DNA of 11,778 nucleotides from Rhizobium sp. Q54 (GCA_945901195.1 CAMDKB010000101.1:1-11778), one strand, 5' to 3'; numbered from the stretch's first letter, positions 1-7,913 are shown. The notes: generated from the sequence alone by a model not told the origin. A program made the numbers and translations.

Positions 1-320
1 ACGGCTTCGTTCCCAATCTGTTGATCACGGATGATTTGCGGTCTTATGAAGCAGCGGCTCGCGACCTTGGGATAGAGAGGCGCCATGAGCGTGGCCGATG
101 GCGTAACAACAGAGCAGAAAACTCGCATCAGCCGACACGGCGACGAGAACGCAAGATGCAGGGATTCAAAAGTCGGGGATCAGCCCAGAGATTTCTCTCC
201 ACTCACGCCGCTGTCTACAACACCTTCAACGTCCAGCGCCACCTGACATCTGCCCGAACGCACCGCGCCTACCGTGCAGCTGCGATGGATACTTGGCTGA
301 TGGCCGCTGAGGCTGCTTAG
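1..320 (+). CDS. IS6-family DDE transposase, C-terminal part (5' truncated by the window edge)
   Basis: The reading frame is open from base 3 to the TAG at 318-320, giving about 105 residues. The DDE catalytic domain of an IS6-type transposase is visible: a segment ITDDLRSY carrying the second catalytic Asp, then RWRNNRAENSHQPTRRRE, whose Glu is the third catalytic residue, then the conserved tail FKSRGSAQRFLSTHAAVYN and FNVQRHL. The enzyme cuts and joins the IS ends during replicative cointegrate formation. The N-terminal helix-turn-helix and the first catalytic Asp lie outside the window. No frameshift is seen in the visible part, so the gene may be intact. The family call is strong; the specific IS name is not known to me. 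Confidence 0.85.
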   Translation, partial: GFVPNLLITDDLRSYEAAARDLGIERRHERGRWRNNRAENSHQPTRRRERKMQGFKSRGSAQRFLSTHAAVYNTFNVQRHLTSARTHRAYRAAAMDTWLMAAEAA

Positions 321-374
321 CAAGATGTAGGAAGCAGGCTCATTGCGTGCTTGGGGCGACAACGTGACAATGCC
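1..374 (+). mobile_element. 3' end of an IS6-family insertion sequence (left part outside the window)
   Basis: The transposase tail fills bases 1-320. About 54 nt past its stop codon, around 355-374, the + strand reads GCGACAACGTGACAATGCC. Its complement starts GGCATTGTCACG, which fits the GG-initiated terminal repeats of IS6-family elements, and the distance from stop codon to end is normal for the family. The left end is outside the window, so the inverted repeat cannot be verified and the exact right boundary is a guess. The IS sits about 140 bp upstream of the LytTR regulator gene and points towards it. Confidence 0.55.
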
Positions 375-517
375 ACCAGAAATCCTCCGTTAACAATTTA
401 TGCCGCTTTGTCTATCGAATGCTGACGGCGGACAATGACAGAAAATAGTCATACTCACCAGAGACAGGTAGCCCGCGACGGATATAGAATTGCACCAATT
501 CGGTTTGGAGCAACTCG

Positions 518-1399
518 ATGTCTGGTAGGCGTCTTTTAATATTGTGCTTAGCGATGCCACTCATGTTGGCGTTATACAACAGCATACGTGGCTCGATTTG
601 GGCGCCTGACCTCGGGCTCACAAAGACTTTCCTGATGTTCGCCGCTTGCAGCGTGCCGCTTTGGGCGATCAGCGCGGGCGTGGCCCATGTTCTCCTCCAA
701 ATCGTCCGCAAAGCTGGTGGACACCCAATTCTAGCCTTGGCGGGGAGTGCGGCCTTTGCCGTGCCGATAAGTTACGCCCTTGTTTTTCTGTTTATCATCT
801 TTTTCAGTCGCTCGTTTCCAGGGCTGGAGCGCACGCTTGAGCCTGATGGACGTGCTTTGGTTGGAGGCTTCGTCGGTTATGTTTCAAGACCAAATGCACT
901 CATGACCATACCGCTATGGGCAGTTGCGCATTGGCTGTACGAGGTCGCGACCGGCGAAGTGCTGTTTTTCCAGGGCTATATCAAGGCCGCTGAGGCCTCA
1001 CCCCCCTCTATGCATGAATCGCTTGATGACGCGGCGCGTTTAGCCCCGGAGTTTGCCAAAAAGCTTCGGCCTGAACTCGGCCAACGCATTCTCGCGCTTG
1101 AGGCGCAGGAACATTACATCAAGGTTCACACGGACCAAGGTCATGAATTGATCCACTATCGTTTTGGCGACGCGGTTCAGGAACTCACCGGTACGCCCGG
1201 GTTGCAGGTCCACCGCTCTTATTGGGTCGCTGAGGATGCGGTGGTTGCAATCGAACCCGCCGGGAAAAGCTATCGCTTAACGTTGCGCGATGGCCTGACG
1301 ATTCCGGTCAGCTTGTCGTACCGCGGTGCGCTGCAACAACACCGACTCTTCGCGTCGACTGTTCAAGAGCCGGTGTCGGCCTTACCGATGCAGCGATAA
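518..1399 (+). CDS. Membrane-anchored LytTR-family transcriptional regulator
   Basis: This 293-residue protein has two parts. Residues about 4-24, 36-62, 70-96 and 127-150 are hydrophobic and likely cross the inner membrane four times. After a linker, residues about 188-277 form a LytTR DNA-binding domain, with the typical core ALEAQEHYIKVHT (193-205) and the strand VHRSYWVA (231-238). There is no receiver domain, so it is not a classical two-component response regulator; the membrane part may sense the signal itself (inference). The ATG at 518 has GGAG at 507-510 with a 7-nt spacer. It lies 188 bp upstream of the TonB-dependent receptor gene on the same strand, so it is the obvious candidate regulator of the cluster. 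The domain call is firm; the target and signal are inferred. Confidence 0.88.
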   Translation: MSGRRLLILCLAMPLMLALYNSIRGSIWAPDLGLTKTFLMFAACSVPLWAISAGVAHVLLQIVRKAGGHPILALAGSAAFAVPISYALVFLFIIFFSRSFPGLERTLEPDGRALVGGFVGYVSRPNALMTIPLWAVAHWLYEVATGEVLFFQGYIKAAEASPPSMHESLDDAARLAPEFAKKLRPELGQRILALEAQEHYIKVHTDQGHELIHYRFGDAVQELTGTPGLQVHRSYWVAEDAVVAIEPAGKSYRLTLRDGLTIPVSLSYRGALQQHRLFASTVQEPVSALPMQR

Positions 1400-1432
1400 T
1401 ACATCTCTCTTGAGCGACAATTCACGCAAACC

Positions 1433-1450
1433 GCCGTCGCGTCAAACGGC
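1433..1450 (+). other. Nested stem-loop between regulator and receptor genes
   Basis: GCCGT (1433-1437) pairs with ACGGC (1446-1450) around an 8-nt loop. Outside it, TCTTGAG (1408-1414) pairs exactly with CTCAAGA (1452-1458). It lies just after the regulator stop codon, so it could end or separate the regulator transcript. It lacks the T-run of an intrinsic terminator. Confidence 0.3.
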
Positions 1451-1487
1451 ACTCAAGAAAAATACCAGCTATATCAAACCCTAACAC

Positions 1488-1523
1488 TTGCGCTTGGCTG
1501 GATCGGCGCTTTTAACCGTTCAT
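1488..1523 (+). promoter_or_regulatory. Weak candidate promoter with LytTR-like half-site upstream of the receptor gene
   Basis: TTGCGC (1488-1493) and TTTAAC (1511-1516) are 17 nt apart and match the sigma-70 hexamers at 3/6 and 4/6. ACCGTTCAT (1515-1523) fits the published LytTR/AlgR half-site pattern [TA][AC][CA]GTTN[AG][TG], but I see no second half-site one or two helical turns away. A single 9-bp degenerate match can occur by chance, so this is only a pointer. Confidence 0.22.
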
Positions 1524-1587
1524 CCAGAAATCAAGCGCGCCGAGCCTTCAACGGGTCTCGGAGTGAACACCATGGGGGAGTACGGAT

Positions 1588-3903
1588 ATGAATGCACGGT
1601 ACTGCGCGCTGCTGGGGCTCTTTGTTGTCAGCATAAGTTCAGAGGCTCTGGCTCAGCAATCAGGCAAAATCGAAGAAATCGTGGTTACCGCCCGCAAACG
1701 TGAAGAGCGCCTGCAGGACGTTCCCTTGGCGATCACAGCTTTCAGCGCCGAGCAAATGGCCGCACGGCAGGTTCGCGATCTCGGCGATATCGCCAAGCTC
1801 ACGGCAGGCCTGAATTTTGAAGCCTATCTTGGCGGCAATGGCACGCCCGTCATCCGCGGCGCATCACAACAGCGCATCACCGACCTCGACCAGAACGTCT
1901 CCACCTTTTTCGACGGGATTTATCTGCCCCGGCAATACGCCATCAGCCCGGGCGTCATTGGTCTGGAGCGTGTCGAGGTGGTCAAAGGGCCGCAAAGCGC
2001 GCTTTACGGACGCAATGCTTTCAGCGGCGCCATTAACTACGTGACGCGTAAACCCGGTGATACTTGGTCAGGCACAGGTGAGGCCACGATCGGTATCCAC
2101 AAGCGCTATGACATCATCGCCGATGCTGGCGGGCCATTGGTCGCAGATCGGGTCATGGTGCGGGTAGGTGCAGGCTATAGCGAATTTGATGGCGATGTCC
2201 GCAACGGCCATCCCAACGCCAATGTCAAAATCAATCCCGGCTCGCCGGGCCGGCTCAATGGCTGGGAAAATAAGTCATTTCAAGGACGTATTGTCGTAAA
2301 GCCTGCCGACGATCTTGAGTTGGATTTCGGGGCCTATCGCTTTGAAACCTTGCAAGAAACCCCGGCAATCATCCGCGTGACGCGCGCGTTCGCTGACACC
2401 ACATGCGGCGCGACCTTCGCTGGCGGATTGCGCGGCCTATACTGCGGCGAATTGCCGTGGAAATTTAAGCCCTTGCCAGGCGGTTCGCGGCCCGTGGACG
2501 TCAACGTCGACCCTCGCGGAATCGGATTGAAGTCCGACAGCACCATCCTGCGCGGCCATGCCGAATGGAAGCCAATGGATACCTTCAACCTAGTCTATGA
2601 ATATGGCCACGTGAAATCCAACGCGATCACTGGCGGTTCCAGCGACCGTGACCCCGTACTCGGCTCCATTAATATCTTCGCACCCACTGCTCCCCGTGGA
2701 AATCAGTTTTCGATTTCTCCAGTCGGAGACGTGAAATATCAATCCCACGAAGTTCGCGCCGAGTTCCAGCCGACGACTCAATGGGAATTGCTGGCAGGCG
2801 CTCTATACTCGGAGCTTCGCGATTTCGACATCTTCCCGTTGGCGGGTGGGTTGCCACTGCTGGGTACTCAACCCTTTGACTCCAGTAGCTCGGCTTTCAC
2901 CGTCCTGAGCCGTGGCACCACCAAAGTCATCACCAGAGCCGCCTTTGGCCGCGTTTCATTTCAGGCCAGCGAGACCCTACGCATCTCGGCCGAAGCGCGT
3001 TATCAGGATGAGGAGAAGTCACTTGTCAGCGGTCCGACGACGTTCAGTGCGGCGGTCGCAACCCGTAATGGCAGCTGGAATCAATTCACGCCGCGGCTCA
3101 CGGTCGATTACAAACTGTCCGCGGATCACTTGCTGTATGCGACTGCTGCGCGCGGCGCCAAGGCAGGCGGGTTTAATCTTAGCGCACTTGTAGCGTCACA
3201 GTTCCAATTCGACCCCGACTATAACTGGACCTACGAAGTGGGCTCCAAGAACGACCTTATGGATGGCCGTCTGCGGCTCAACGGTGCCTTGTTCTACATG
3301 GACTGGGGCAACCGCCAGGTCAGCTGCTCGGCTCAAGGCAGTATCGCCCTGACCCCTCCCGCCGTCATCTGCAACGTCGGCAAGGCAAGCGTGAAGGGCC
3401 TCGAACTGGAATCGACCGCCGCACTGAACGATGATTTCACGGTCACGGCCGGCTTCTCTTACAATGACGCTAAGTATGCAAATGGCGTGATCGACCAGCG
3501 TATACGCGACAATCGTGTTTGTGACGGCGTTGTTTGCCCCACAAACGGCGACGCCAGCGGCAAGCAGCTCGAGCGCATGTCAAAGGTGCAAGTCAATGTC
3601 GGTGCCGAGTATGCGCCGCCGATTAGTGACAAGCTTACGGCTGTTGTCGGCGTCGACGGCAGTTACAAGTCGAAGCAGTTCACCGATTCGACTAATCTCA
3701 CCTGGCTACCGTCGCGGTTCCTGGTCGATGCTCGCGTCGGCGTGCGCGCCGACGCTTGGGATGTGACCGCGTGGGTGAAGAACGCGCTGAACAAGGACTA
3801 CGCTGCGGCGTCCTACGTCACATTTGCGGCGACGGACACACAGTACGTGCCAATTAAAGGTGCGAATCGTACGATGGGCGTGACCGGACGATATCGTTTC
3901 TGA
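1588..3903 (+). CDS. TonB-dependent outer-membrane receptor
   Basis: At 771 residues the protein has normal length for a TonB-dependent receptor. Residues 1-22 are a signal peptide ending SSEALA, and a TonB box EEIVVTARKREE lies at 29-40. The plug domain (about 42-155) shows DVPLAITAFSAEQM, PVIRGASQQ, FFDGIYLPR and LERVEVVKGPQSALYGRNAFSGAINYVTRKP-type motifs (given here in parts). The remainder is a 22-strand-type beta-barrel ending in RYRF with the C-terminal Phe needed for outer-membrane assembly. It imports a ligand into the periplasm using energy from TonB-ExbBD. The ATG at 1588 is supported by GGGGGAG at 1574-1580 with a 7-nt spacer. Its neighbours are hydrolases rather than iron genes, so an organic substrate is more likely than a siderophore (inference). 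Confidence 0.95.
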   Translation: MNARYCALLGLFVVSISSEALAQQSGKIEEIVVTARKREERLQDVPLAITAFSAEQMAARQVRDLGDIAKLTAGLNFEAYLGGNGTPVIRGASQQRITDLDQNVSTFFDGIYLPRQYAISPGVIGLERVEVVKGPQSALYGRNAFSGAINYVTRKPGDTWSGTGEATIGIHKRYDIIADAGGPLVADRVMVRVGAGYSEFDGDVRNGHPNANVKINPGSPGRLNGWENKSFQGRIVVKPADDLELDFGAYRFETLQETPAIIRVTRAFADTTCGATFAGGLRGLYCGELPWKFKPLPGGSRPVDVNVDPRGIGLKSDSTILRGHAEWKPMDTFNLVYEYGHVKSNAITGGSSDRDPVLGSINIFAPTAPRGNQFSISPVGDVKYQSHEVRAEFQPTTQWELLAGALYSELRDFDIFPLAGGLPLLGTQPFDSSSSAFTVLSRGTTKVITRAAFGRVSFQASETLRISAEARYQDEEKSLVSGPTTFSAAVATRNGSWNQFTPRLTVDYKLSADHLLYATAARGAKAGGFNLSALVASQFQFDPDYNWTYEVGSKNDLMDGRLRLNGALFYMDWGNRQVSCSAQGSIALTPPAVICNVGKASVKGLELESTAALNDDFTVTAGFSYNDAKYANGVIDQRIRDNRVCDGVVCPTNGDASGKQLERMSKVQVNVGAEYAPPISDKLTAVVGVDGSYKSKQFTDSTNLTWLPSRFLVDARVGVRADAWDVTAWVKNALNKDYAAASYVTFAATDTQYVPIKGANRTMGVTGRYRF

Positions 3904-3916
3904 TAAAATATGCGCA

Positions 3917-3964
3917 CGGCTAAGTCATGCACACTAAATTAAATTCTGTTGCATGATTTAGCCG
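3917..3964 (+). other. Strong intergenic hairpin between receptor and serine-hydrolase genes
   Basis: CGGCTAAGTCATGCA (3917-3931) pairs with TGCATGATTTAGCCG (3950-3964) over 15 positions, 14 Watson-Crick and one G-U, around an AT-rich 18-nt loop. It begins 13 nt after the receptor stop codon. No T-run follows, so it is not a standard intrinsic terminator. It may stabilise the receptor mRNA, attenuate downstream expression, or be an operator dyad. The pairing is read directly; the role is inferred. Confidence 0.65.
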
Positions 3965-3981
3965 CGTCGTCACTGGACGAG

Positions 3982-5235
3982 ATGGGGGTCACGCCGTTGA
4001 AGTTGCTTTGGGTCTTGTTGGTCGTTACCACGTTCAATTGTTTGGTCAGCACGTCGCGCGCCATCGACATGCCTGAAGGAATCGCCGACCCGGAAAAGGC
4101 GATCAAAGATCCCATGTACAGCGATCCCGTCTTTTTCTGGCGTTACACATCACGACCTGCCAATACTCGCGAGCCAGGCGAGTATTTTTATTGGCCGGAT
4201 GCCGTCATCAAGGGTTCCCCTGATGCATTCCTACCTGCGGCTACGGGTCGTCAGCGGGCAATATCTGAAAAAGCTCTCGGGGAAATGGCGGCATGGGCCG
4301 AAGCCCATCAGAGCACCGCGTTAATCGTTGTTCGTGCGGGGCGAGTTGAGTTCGAAAAATACTGGAACGGGACGACCGCGGACGATCTTTTGAACGGGCG
4401 CGCCCTGACGCGCAGCGTCACTCCCATGCTGCTCGGTTTCGCTGTTGCCGATGGGAAGGTTGGTCTTGACGACCCAATCGGTCGCTACATTTCGGAGTGG
4501 GCAAATGATAGGCGCGGCAAAGTGACCGTCCGCCAGCTTGCTCAAAATGTGTCTGGTCTCGAAGTTACGCCGGAGACACCAGAAACACAGATTCTTGGCA
4601 ACAAGGATCTGTGTCTAGTCTATTGCGGTGACGTTGTTCGTGCCGCGTTGAGTTATGACTATGCTATTCCACCAGGCACGCGATTCGAATCCGCCCAAGA
4701 AAATATGCAATTGCTTGCCCTCGTTATCGAGCGAGCCATGGGAATTGCGATCCAAGACCTTTTATCTGAACGAGTCTGGAAAAAAATCGGCGCCGCGGAT
4801 GCAACATTCCAGTCCGACCGACCAAACGGAACCGCGCGCGTCATGTGCTGCATGCGGGCAACACCACGCGACTGGGCCCGGCTAGGAGTTCTCATCTCCC
4901 GCGATGGTCAATGGCAAGGACAGCAAGTCCTGCCAAAGGGGTGGGTCAAGACCATGGCGACGCCATCGGCCCGCAATTCCAGCTTCGGAATCGGTCTGTG
5001 GCTCGGCAAACCCTATGATCCCATGCGCACATATTTCGAAGGTCAGCCAGGTGTGATCCCGCATTCCGAGCCATATCTCGCTGACGATGTCCGTGTCATG
5101 GAGGGGGGAGGTTTTCGTGCCGTCTGGATGGTCCCGTCGCACGACTTGATTATCTTTCGGCACGGGCCGGGCGTGCCTAATTGGGATCACGCCTATCTTG
5201 TAAATACGGCGATCCGCGGAATGAAGCGTAAATGA
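3982..5235 (+). CDS. Beta-lactamase-fold serine hydrolase family protein, probably catalytically dead
   Basis: This 417-residue protein is a class C beta-lactamase/esterase relative with an N-terminal signal sequence (LKLLWVLLVVTTFNCLVSTSRA). Family landmarks are GFAVADGKVGLDDPIGRYI, the VRQLAQNVSGLE segment, TPRDWARLGVLISRDGQW and GGFRAVWMVPSHDLIIF. The nucleophile motif SxxK reads S145-V-T-P148, so the general-base Lys is replaced by Pro. The YxN position (after PPGTRFE) reads S-A-Q (237-239). Both key motifs are therefore lost with the fold retained. The start is uncertain: a frame opens at TTG 3949, but that lies inside the hairpin and has no ribosome-binding site. ATG 3982 has only a weak GGA. 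TTG 3997 has GGGGG 8 nt upstream and would begin MKLLWVLL. It overlaps the next gene by 4 nt (ATGA). Confidence 0.85.
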   Translation: MGVTPLKLLWVLLVVTTFNCLVSTSRAIDMPEGIADPEKAIKDPMYSDPVFFWRYTSRPANTREPGEYFYWPDAVIKGSPDAFLPAATGRQRAISEKALGEMAAWAEAHQSTALIVVRAGRVEFEKYWNGTTADDLLNGRALTRSVTPMLLGFAVADGKVGLDDPIGRYISEWANDRRGKVTVRQLAQNVSGLEVTPETPETQILGNKDLCLVYCGDVVRAALSYDYAIPPGTRFESAQENMQLLALVIERAMGIAIQDLLSERVWKKIGAADATFQSDRPNGTARVMCCMRATPRDWARLGVLISRDGQWQGQQVLPKGWVKTMATPSARNSSFGIGLWLGKPYDPMRTYFEGQPGVIPHSEPYLADDVRVMEGGGFRAVWMVPSHDLIIFRHGPGVPNWDHAYLVNTAIRGMKRK

Positions 5236-6125
5236 TCCGCGTCATAGTTCTGCTCTGCACGATCGCAAGCTACTCTGCTGCAAATGCGAAAAGCTATTAT
5301 GTCGAAGGCGCTGGTGGGGCTCCACTTGCCGTGACCGATGTGGGGCCGGTTGAAGCTCCGGGCATCTTGTTTATTCACGGCATCGGTTTTGGCCGCGACA
5401 GCTTCCGCGCTCAATTCGAATCTTCCCTGGCGGAAAAATATCATCTTGTCGCCTTTGACCTCCGTGGACATGGCATGTCGGGAAAGCCGTGGACGGCAGC
5501 GGACTACGCCGGGCCTGAAGTATGGGCGCAGGATGTTGCGAATGTCATGGCCGCATCCGGTCTCAAGCGGCCAATTGTGGTTGCATGGTCCTACGGAACA
5601 ATAGTCATCGCGGATATGATTCGCGTTAATGGCGCTGCCGAAATCGGTGGGTTAGTACTCGTTGGCGCGCTTGGCGGTCTTGTTGAAACACCACCACCTC
5701 GGGGCGAAATGCCGGAAGCATTGGTCCGGGCGCGCAAACTGCAACCGGTTCCGGATTTGGATGGCCAGCGTATGGCGTCACGGCTCGTCGCTGGATTTCT
5801 AACCGCTGGGAAAGGACCGACTTGGTGGTCGGAGTCTACCCTGGCCCTCAACCTCATGGTCCCAGCGTACGCACAACCCTTGCTTCGTCAGCACGCGAGC
5901 GACAATCGCGACATCGTCGAGCGTTTTGTCATGCCGGTGTTGATCGTCCACGGTGCAAAAGACGCAGCGGTATCGCAACTATCTGTCGATGCCTTGTTGA
6001 AGCGTCTGCCCAAGGGCCAAGGCAGTCGGTATGAAGCCGCGGGACACGCACCGTTTGTTGAGGATGCGCTCCGGTTTAATCGCGAGTTGACGGCGTTTGT
6101 TGAACACACAAGGAGTCTCCCATGA
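5232..6125 (+). CDS. Secreted alpha/beta-fold hydrolase
   Basis: This is a 297-residue alpha/beta hydrolase with a signal peptide (residues 1-19, ending YSAANA). The oxyanion-hole segment HGIGF is at 49-53 and FDLRGHGMSG follows at 75-84. The nucleophile elbow is A118-W-S120-Y-G122, with Ala in place of the usual first Gly. Asp244 in VHGAKDAAV and His272 in AAGHAPFVED complete the triad. It should hydrolyse an ester, lactone, amide or similar bond in the periplasm; the fold alone does not give the substrate. It overlaps the upstream serine-hydrolase-like gene and the downstream DUF1838 gene by 4 nt each (ATGA), indicating translational coupling. Unlike its upstream neighbour, its active site looks complete, so it is the likely working hydrolase of the cluster. 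Confidence 0.92.
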   Translation: MIRVIVLLCTIASYSAANAKSYYVEGAGGAPLAVTDVGPVEAPGILFIHGIGFGRDSFRAQFESSLAEKYHLVAFDLRGHGMSGKPWTAADYAGPEVWAQDVANVMAASGLKRPIVVAWSYGTIVIADMIRVNGAAEIGGLVLVGALGGLVETPPPRGEMPEALVRARKLQPVPDLDGQRMASRLVAGFLTAGKGPTWWSESTLALNLMVPAYAQPLLRQHASDNRDIVERFVMPVLIVHGAKDAAVSQLSVDALLKRLPKGQGSRYEAAGHAPFVEDALRFNRELTAFVEHTRSLP

Positions 6126-6967
6126 TCGCTCGGCGTACCTTACTGGCCGGCCTTGCAGCTAGCGCTGCGGTACAGCGTCCCGGTTTTGCCATGACGATGG
6201 CTCCAGCAGAGCGCCTCGAGACTATGATTCGAATGAGAGGCGATACAACAGGTCGGATAGTATTCGGCTGGCTCGATGCCGTTCGCTCCACCGTCATCGA
6301 TGGAGAGATTCGGCCAATGTGTCGGATGGTGGCAGCAACGGTCGCTCGCTTCGAGCGCCGCAATGACCAGTTCGAGGCAACCGTGCTTGAAGTCGCATAC
6401 TACCTTGATCCAGCGACAAATGCGGTGCTCAAGACATTTCGGTTTCCAGGGGCGGCCCAAGACGTAACCGTGCCTGTATATCGCACTGGTCCGGTCAAAG
6501 TGCGCTACGGCATTGATTTTAGTGAATGGGAGGAACACACGCCTGGCGAACCGGGTAAGGCAACTTCTGCTTTCGCTCCCAAATCGTCTGTTCATCTTGA
6601 ACGTAACGTCGGCTTTCCCACAGTGGAAGATGGCAGCCTTTTCCTGCGCTCGGATGAATACGGCAGGGTTTACCCCGACAAATCCAAACCGCCGACGGTG
6701 TTTTATCGTGAGTGGATGATTTGGCAGGCCCGGGCCGACGCGTTGCTCAAGTCCAACGCAACCAGCGTGCCGTCAACGTTTGCCTATTCGGCACTTTCAA
6801 GCTGGCGTCCATGGATGCAGATGGGCGACATCAAAGGCCACACCGCTGAAAATGGGCACGGCGCGAAGGCCGGCTCACTCGAAAAGATACCTTCGATGTT
6901 GCGCGAACTGATCAAGTCACAAGACCCCGACGTGCTGGCCGATCCAGCGCGCGCACTCGGTTCATGA
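6122..6967 (+). CDS. DUF1838 family protein, first of three tandem paralogues, Tat-like signal
   Basis: This 281-residue protein starts with MIARRTLLAGLAASAAV, a twin-arginine-type signal, so it is probably exported folded. The DUF1838 body runs from about residue 32: LETMIRMRG (32-40), DGEIRPMC (60-67), VAYYLDPATN (91-100), VPVYRTGP (117-124) and SWRPWMQM followed by GH (227-240). The function of DUF1838 is unknown to me. Conserved Trp, Arg, His and Met residues in the RPWMQM...GH block could form a ligand or cofactor site (inference). AGGAG at 6111-6115 sits 6 nt before the ATG, which overlaps the hydrolase stop codon. The context suggests a periplasmic step after or beside the alpha/beta hydrolase. 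Confidence 0.85.
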   Translation: MIARRTLLAGLAASAAVQRPGFAMTMAPAERLETMIRMRGDTTGRIVFGWLDAVRSTVIDGEIRPMCRMVAATVARFERRNDQFEATVLEVAYYLDPATNAVLKTFRFPGAAQDVTVPVYRTGPVKVRYGIDFSEWEEHTPGEPGKATSAFAPKSSVHLERNVGFPTVEDGSLFLRSDEYGRVYPDKSKPPTVFYREWMIWQARADALLKSNATSVPSTFAYSALSSWRPWMQMGDIKGHTAENGHGAKAGSLEKIPSMLRELIKSQDPDVLADPARALGS

Positions 6968-6968
6968 A

Positions 6969-6993
6969 AGGCTGGGCAGCTGAGCTGCAGCCT
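6969..6993 (+). other. Intergenic stem-loop between first and second DUF1838 genes
   Basis: AGGCTG (6969-6974) pairs with CAGCCT (6988-6993), and CAG (6977-6979) with CTG (6985-6987), leaving a 2-nt GG bulge and a 5-nt loop. It starts 2 nt after the stop codon of the first DUF1838 gene and ends just before the AAAGGA ribosome-binding site of the next. There is no T-run. It may modulate mRNA stability or translation of the second gene. Confidence 0.35.
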
Positions 6994-7007
6994 CTGAAAG
7001 GAATAAC

Positions 7008-7913
7008 ATGAGCACTTTGAAATTGAGTTTTGTGTCGCGGCGTAGCCTCATCACCTTGCCCTTAGTGCAAGCGTCTTTCTGGGGCGCCGCGCAAGCAGTT
7101 GCCAAGAGTGTGGAGGCGCCGCCGGCGCTTGATCGACTTGAATCGCTCGTCAAGATGCGCGGCAGTACGGATGGTCGGCTCGGATTCTCGTGGATAAAGG
7201 GCGTTCGCTACGCGCAGGTCGGTGGCCGCTTGGAACCGATGTGCGGCTTATTGAACTGCACCATGAACCGATATCGACGGTTTTCGCCAGATTCTTTTGA
7301 TCTAAGCTTATACGAAATCTCTTTTTATACCGACTTGGCTACGGGTCAGTATCAACCGACCCTCAAGATGCCTTTTACCGGCAAGAGTGTTGAGGTGCCG
7401 CTGTACCGCACTGGCCCAGGCCGACACGTCGTGAAGACCGCCAACAGTGAGGTCATGTCGTGGAGCAAGAACAATACCACAAGCGAAGCAGCGGCGCGTA
7501 TGCTCGCGCCTGATGGCAAGATTTACTACAATGTCGAGCTGTCTCAGCCGACGATTCAAGCGGACAACGTTTGGCTTACGACTGAAGCAACGACACGTCT
7601 CGAACCGAACAATCCGGCAGATAAGCCCTGGTTCTATAAGGAGCTGATCACTAATCACGGCTCACTGAAGCAGCTCTTGGACCCGGCGGCGTTATACGTC
7701 GATTCCGATGCTTCCTACACATTGATGATGGGTTGGCGACCCTGGATGCAGATGGATGGGATTGATGGCCATACATTGGACCATGCTATTGGCGGCCGCG
7801 TTTGGAGCCTAGACGCCCTCCCGACCGGAATTCTCGAGCACATGAGCCGTCATCATCCAGAAGTCGTTGCCGATCCGTCACGATGGCTCAAGCCAAATGC
7901 GTCGTCCCCATAG
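7008..7913 (+). CDS. DUF1838 family protein, second tandem paralogue, Tat signal
   Basis: This 301-residue paralogue of the upstream gene has the N-terminus SFVSRRSLITLPLVQASFWGA (given as a pattern: S-R-R-S-L-I), a clear twin-arginine motif at residues 10-15, with cleavage likely near residue 32. DUF1838 landmarks align with the first copy: LESLVKMRG (44-52), EPMCGLL (76-82), ISFYTDLATG (104-113), VPLYRTGP (130-137), PWFYKEL (207-213), and GWRPWMQMDGIDGHT (242-256). AAAGGA at 6997-7002 lies 5 nt before the ATG. Sequence similarity to the first copy is obvious through the whole length, but the two have diverged well beyond a recent duplication, which suggests separate roles or subunits of a heteromer (inference). 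Confidence 0.85.
   Translation: MSTLKLSFVSRRSLITLPLVQASFWGAAQAVAKSVEAPPALDRLESLVKMRGSTDGRLGFSWIKGVRYAQVGGRLEPMCGLLNCTMNRYRRFSPDSFDLSLYEISFYTDLATGQYQPTLKMPFTGKSVEVPLYRTGPGRHVVKTANSEVMSWSKNNTTSEAAARMLAPDGKIYYNVELSQPTIQADNVWLTTEATTRLEPNNPADKPWFYKELITNHGSLKQLLDPAALYVDSDASYTLMMGWRPWMQMDGIDGHTLDHAIGGRVWSLDALPTGILEHMSRHHPEVVADPSRWLKPNASSP

Noticed and set aside
412..711. A - strand frame of 99 codons between the IS and the regulator, with a protein-like tail
   Set aside because: Half of it is opposite the LytTR gene, and no motif or ribosome-binding site supports it.
3949..3981. TTG 3949 as the start of the serine-hydrolase-like gene
   Set aside because: It lies at the edge of the 15-bp hairpin, has no ribosome-binding site, and the extra residues MHDLAASSLDE spoil the signal peptide.
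6140..6595. A 151-codon - strand frame
   Set aside because: It lies fully inside the first DUF1838 gene, has no ribosome-binding site or recognisable domain, and is a shadow of the + strand coding.
7308..7658. A 116-codon - strand frame
   Set aside because: It is opposite the second DUF1838 gene and shows no family resemblance.
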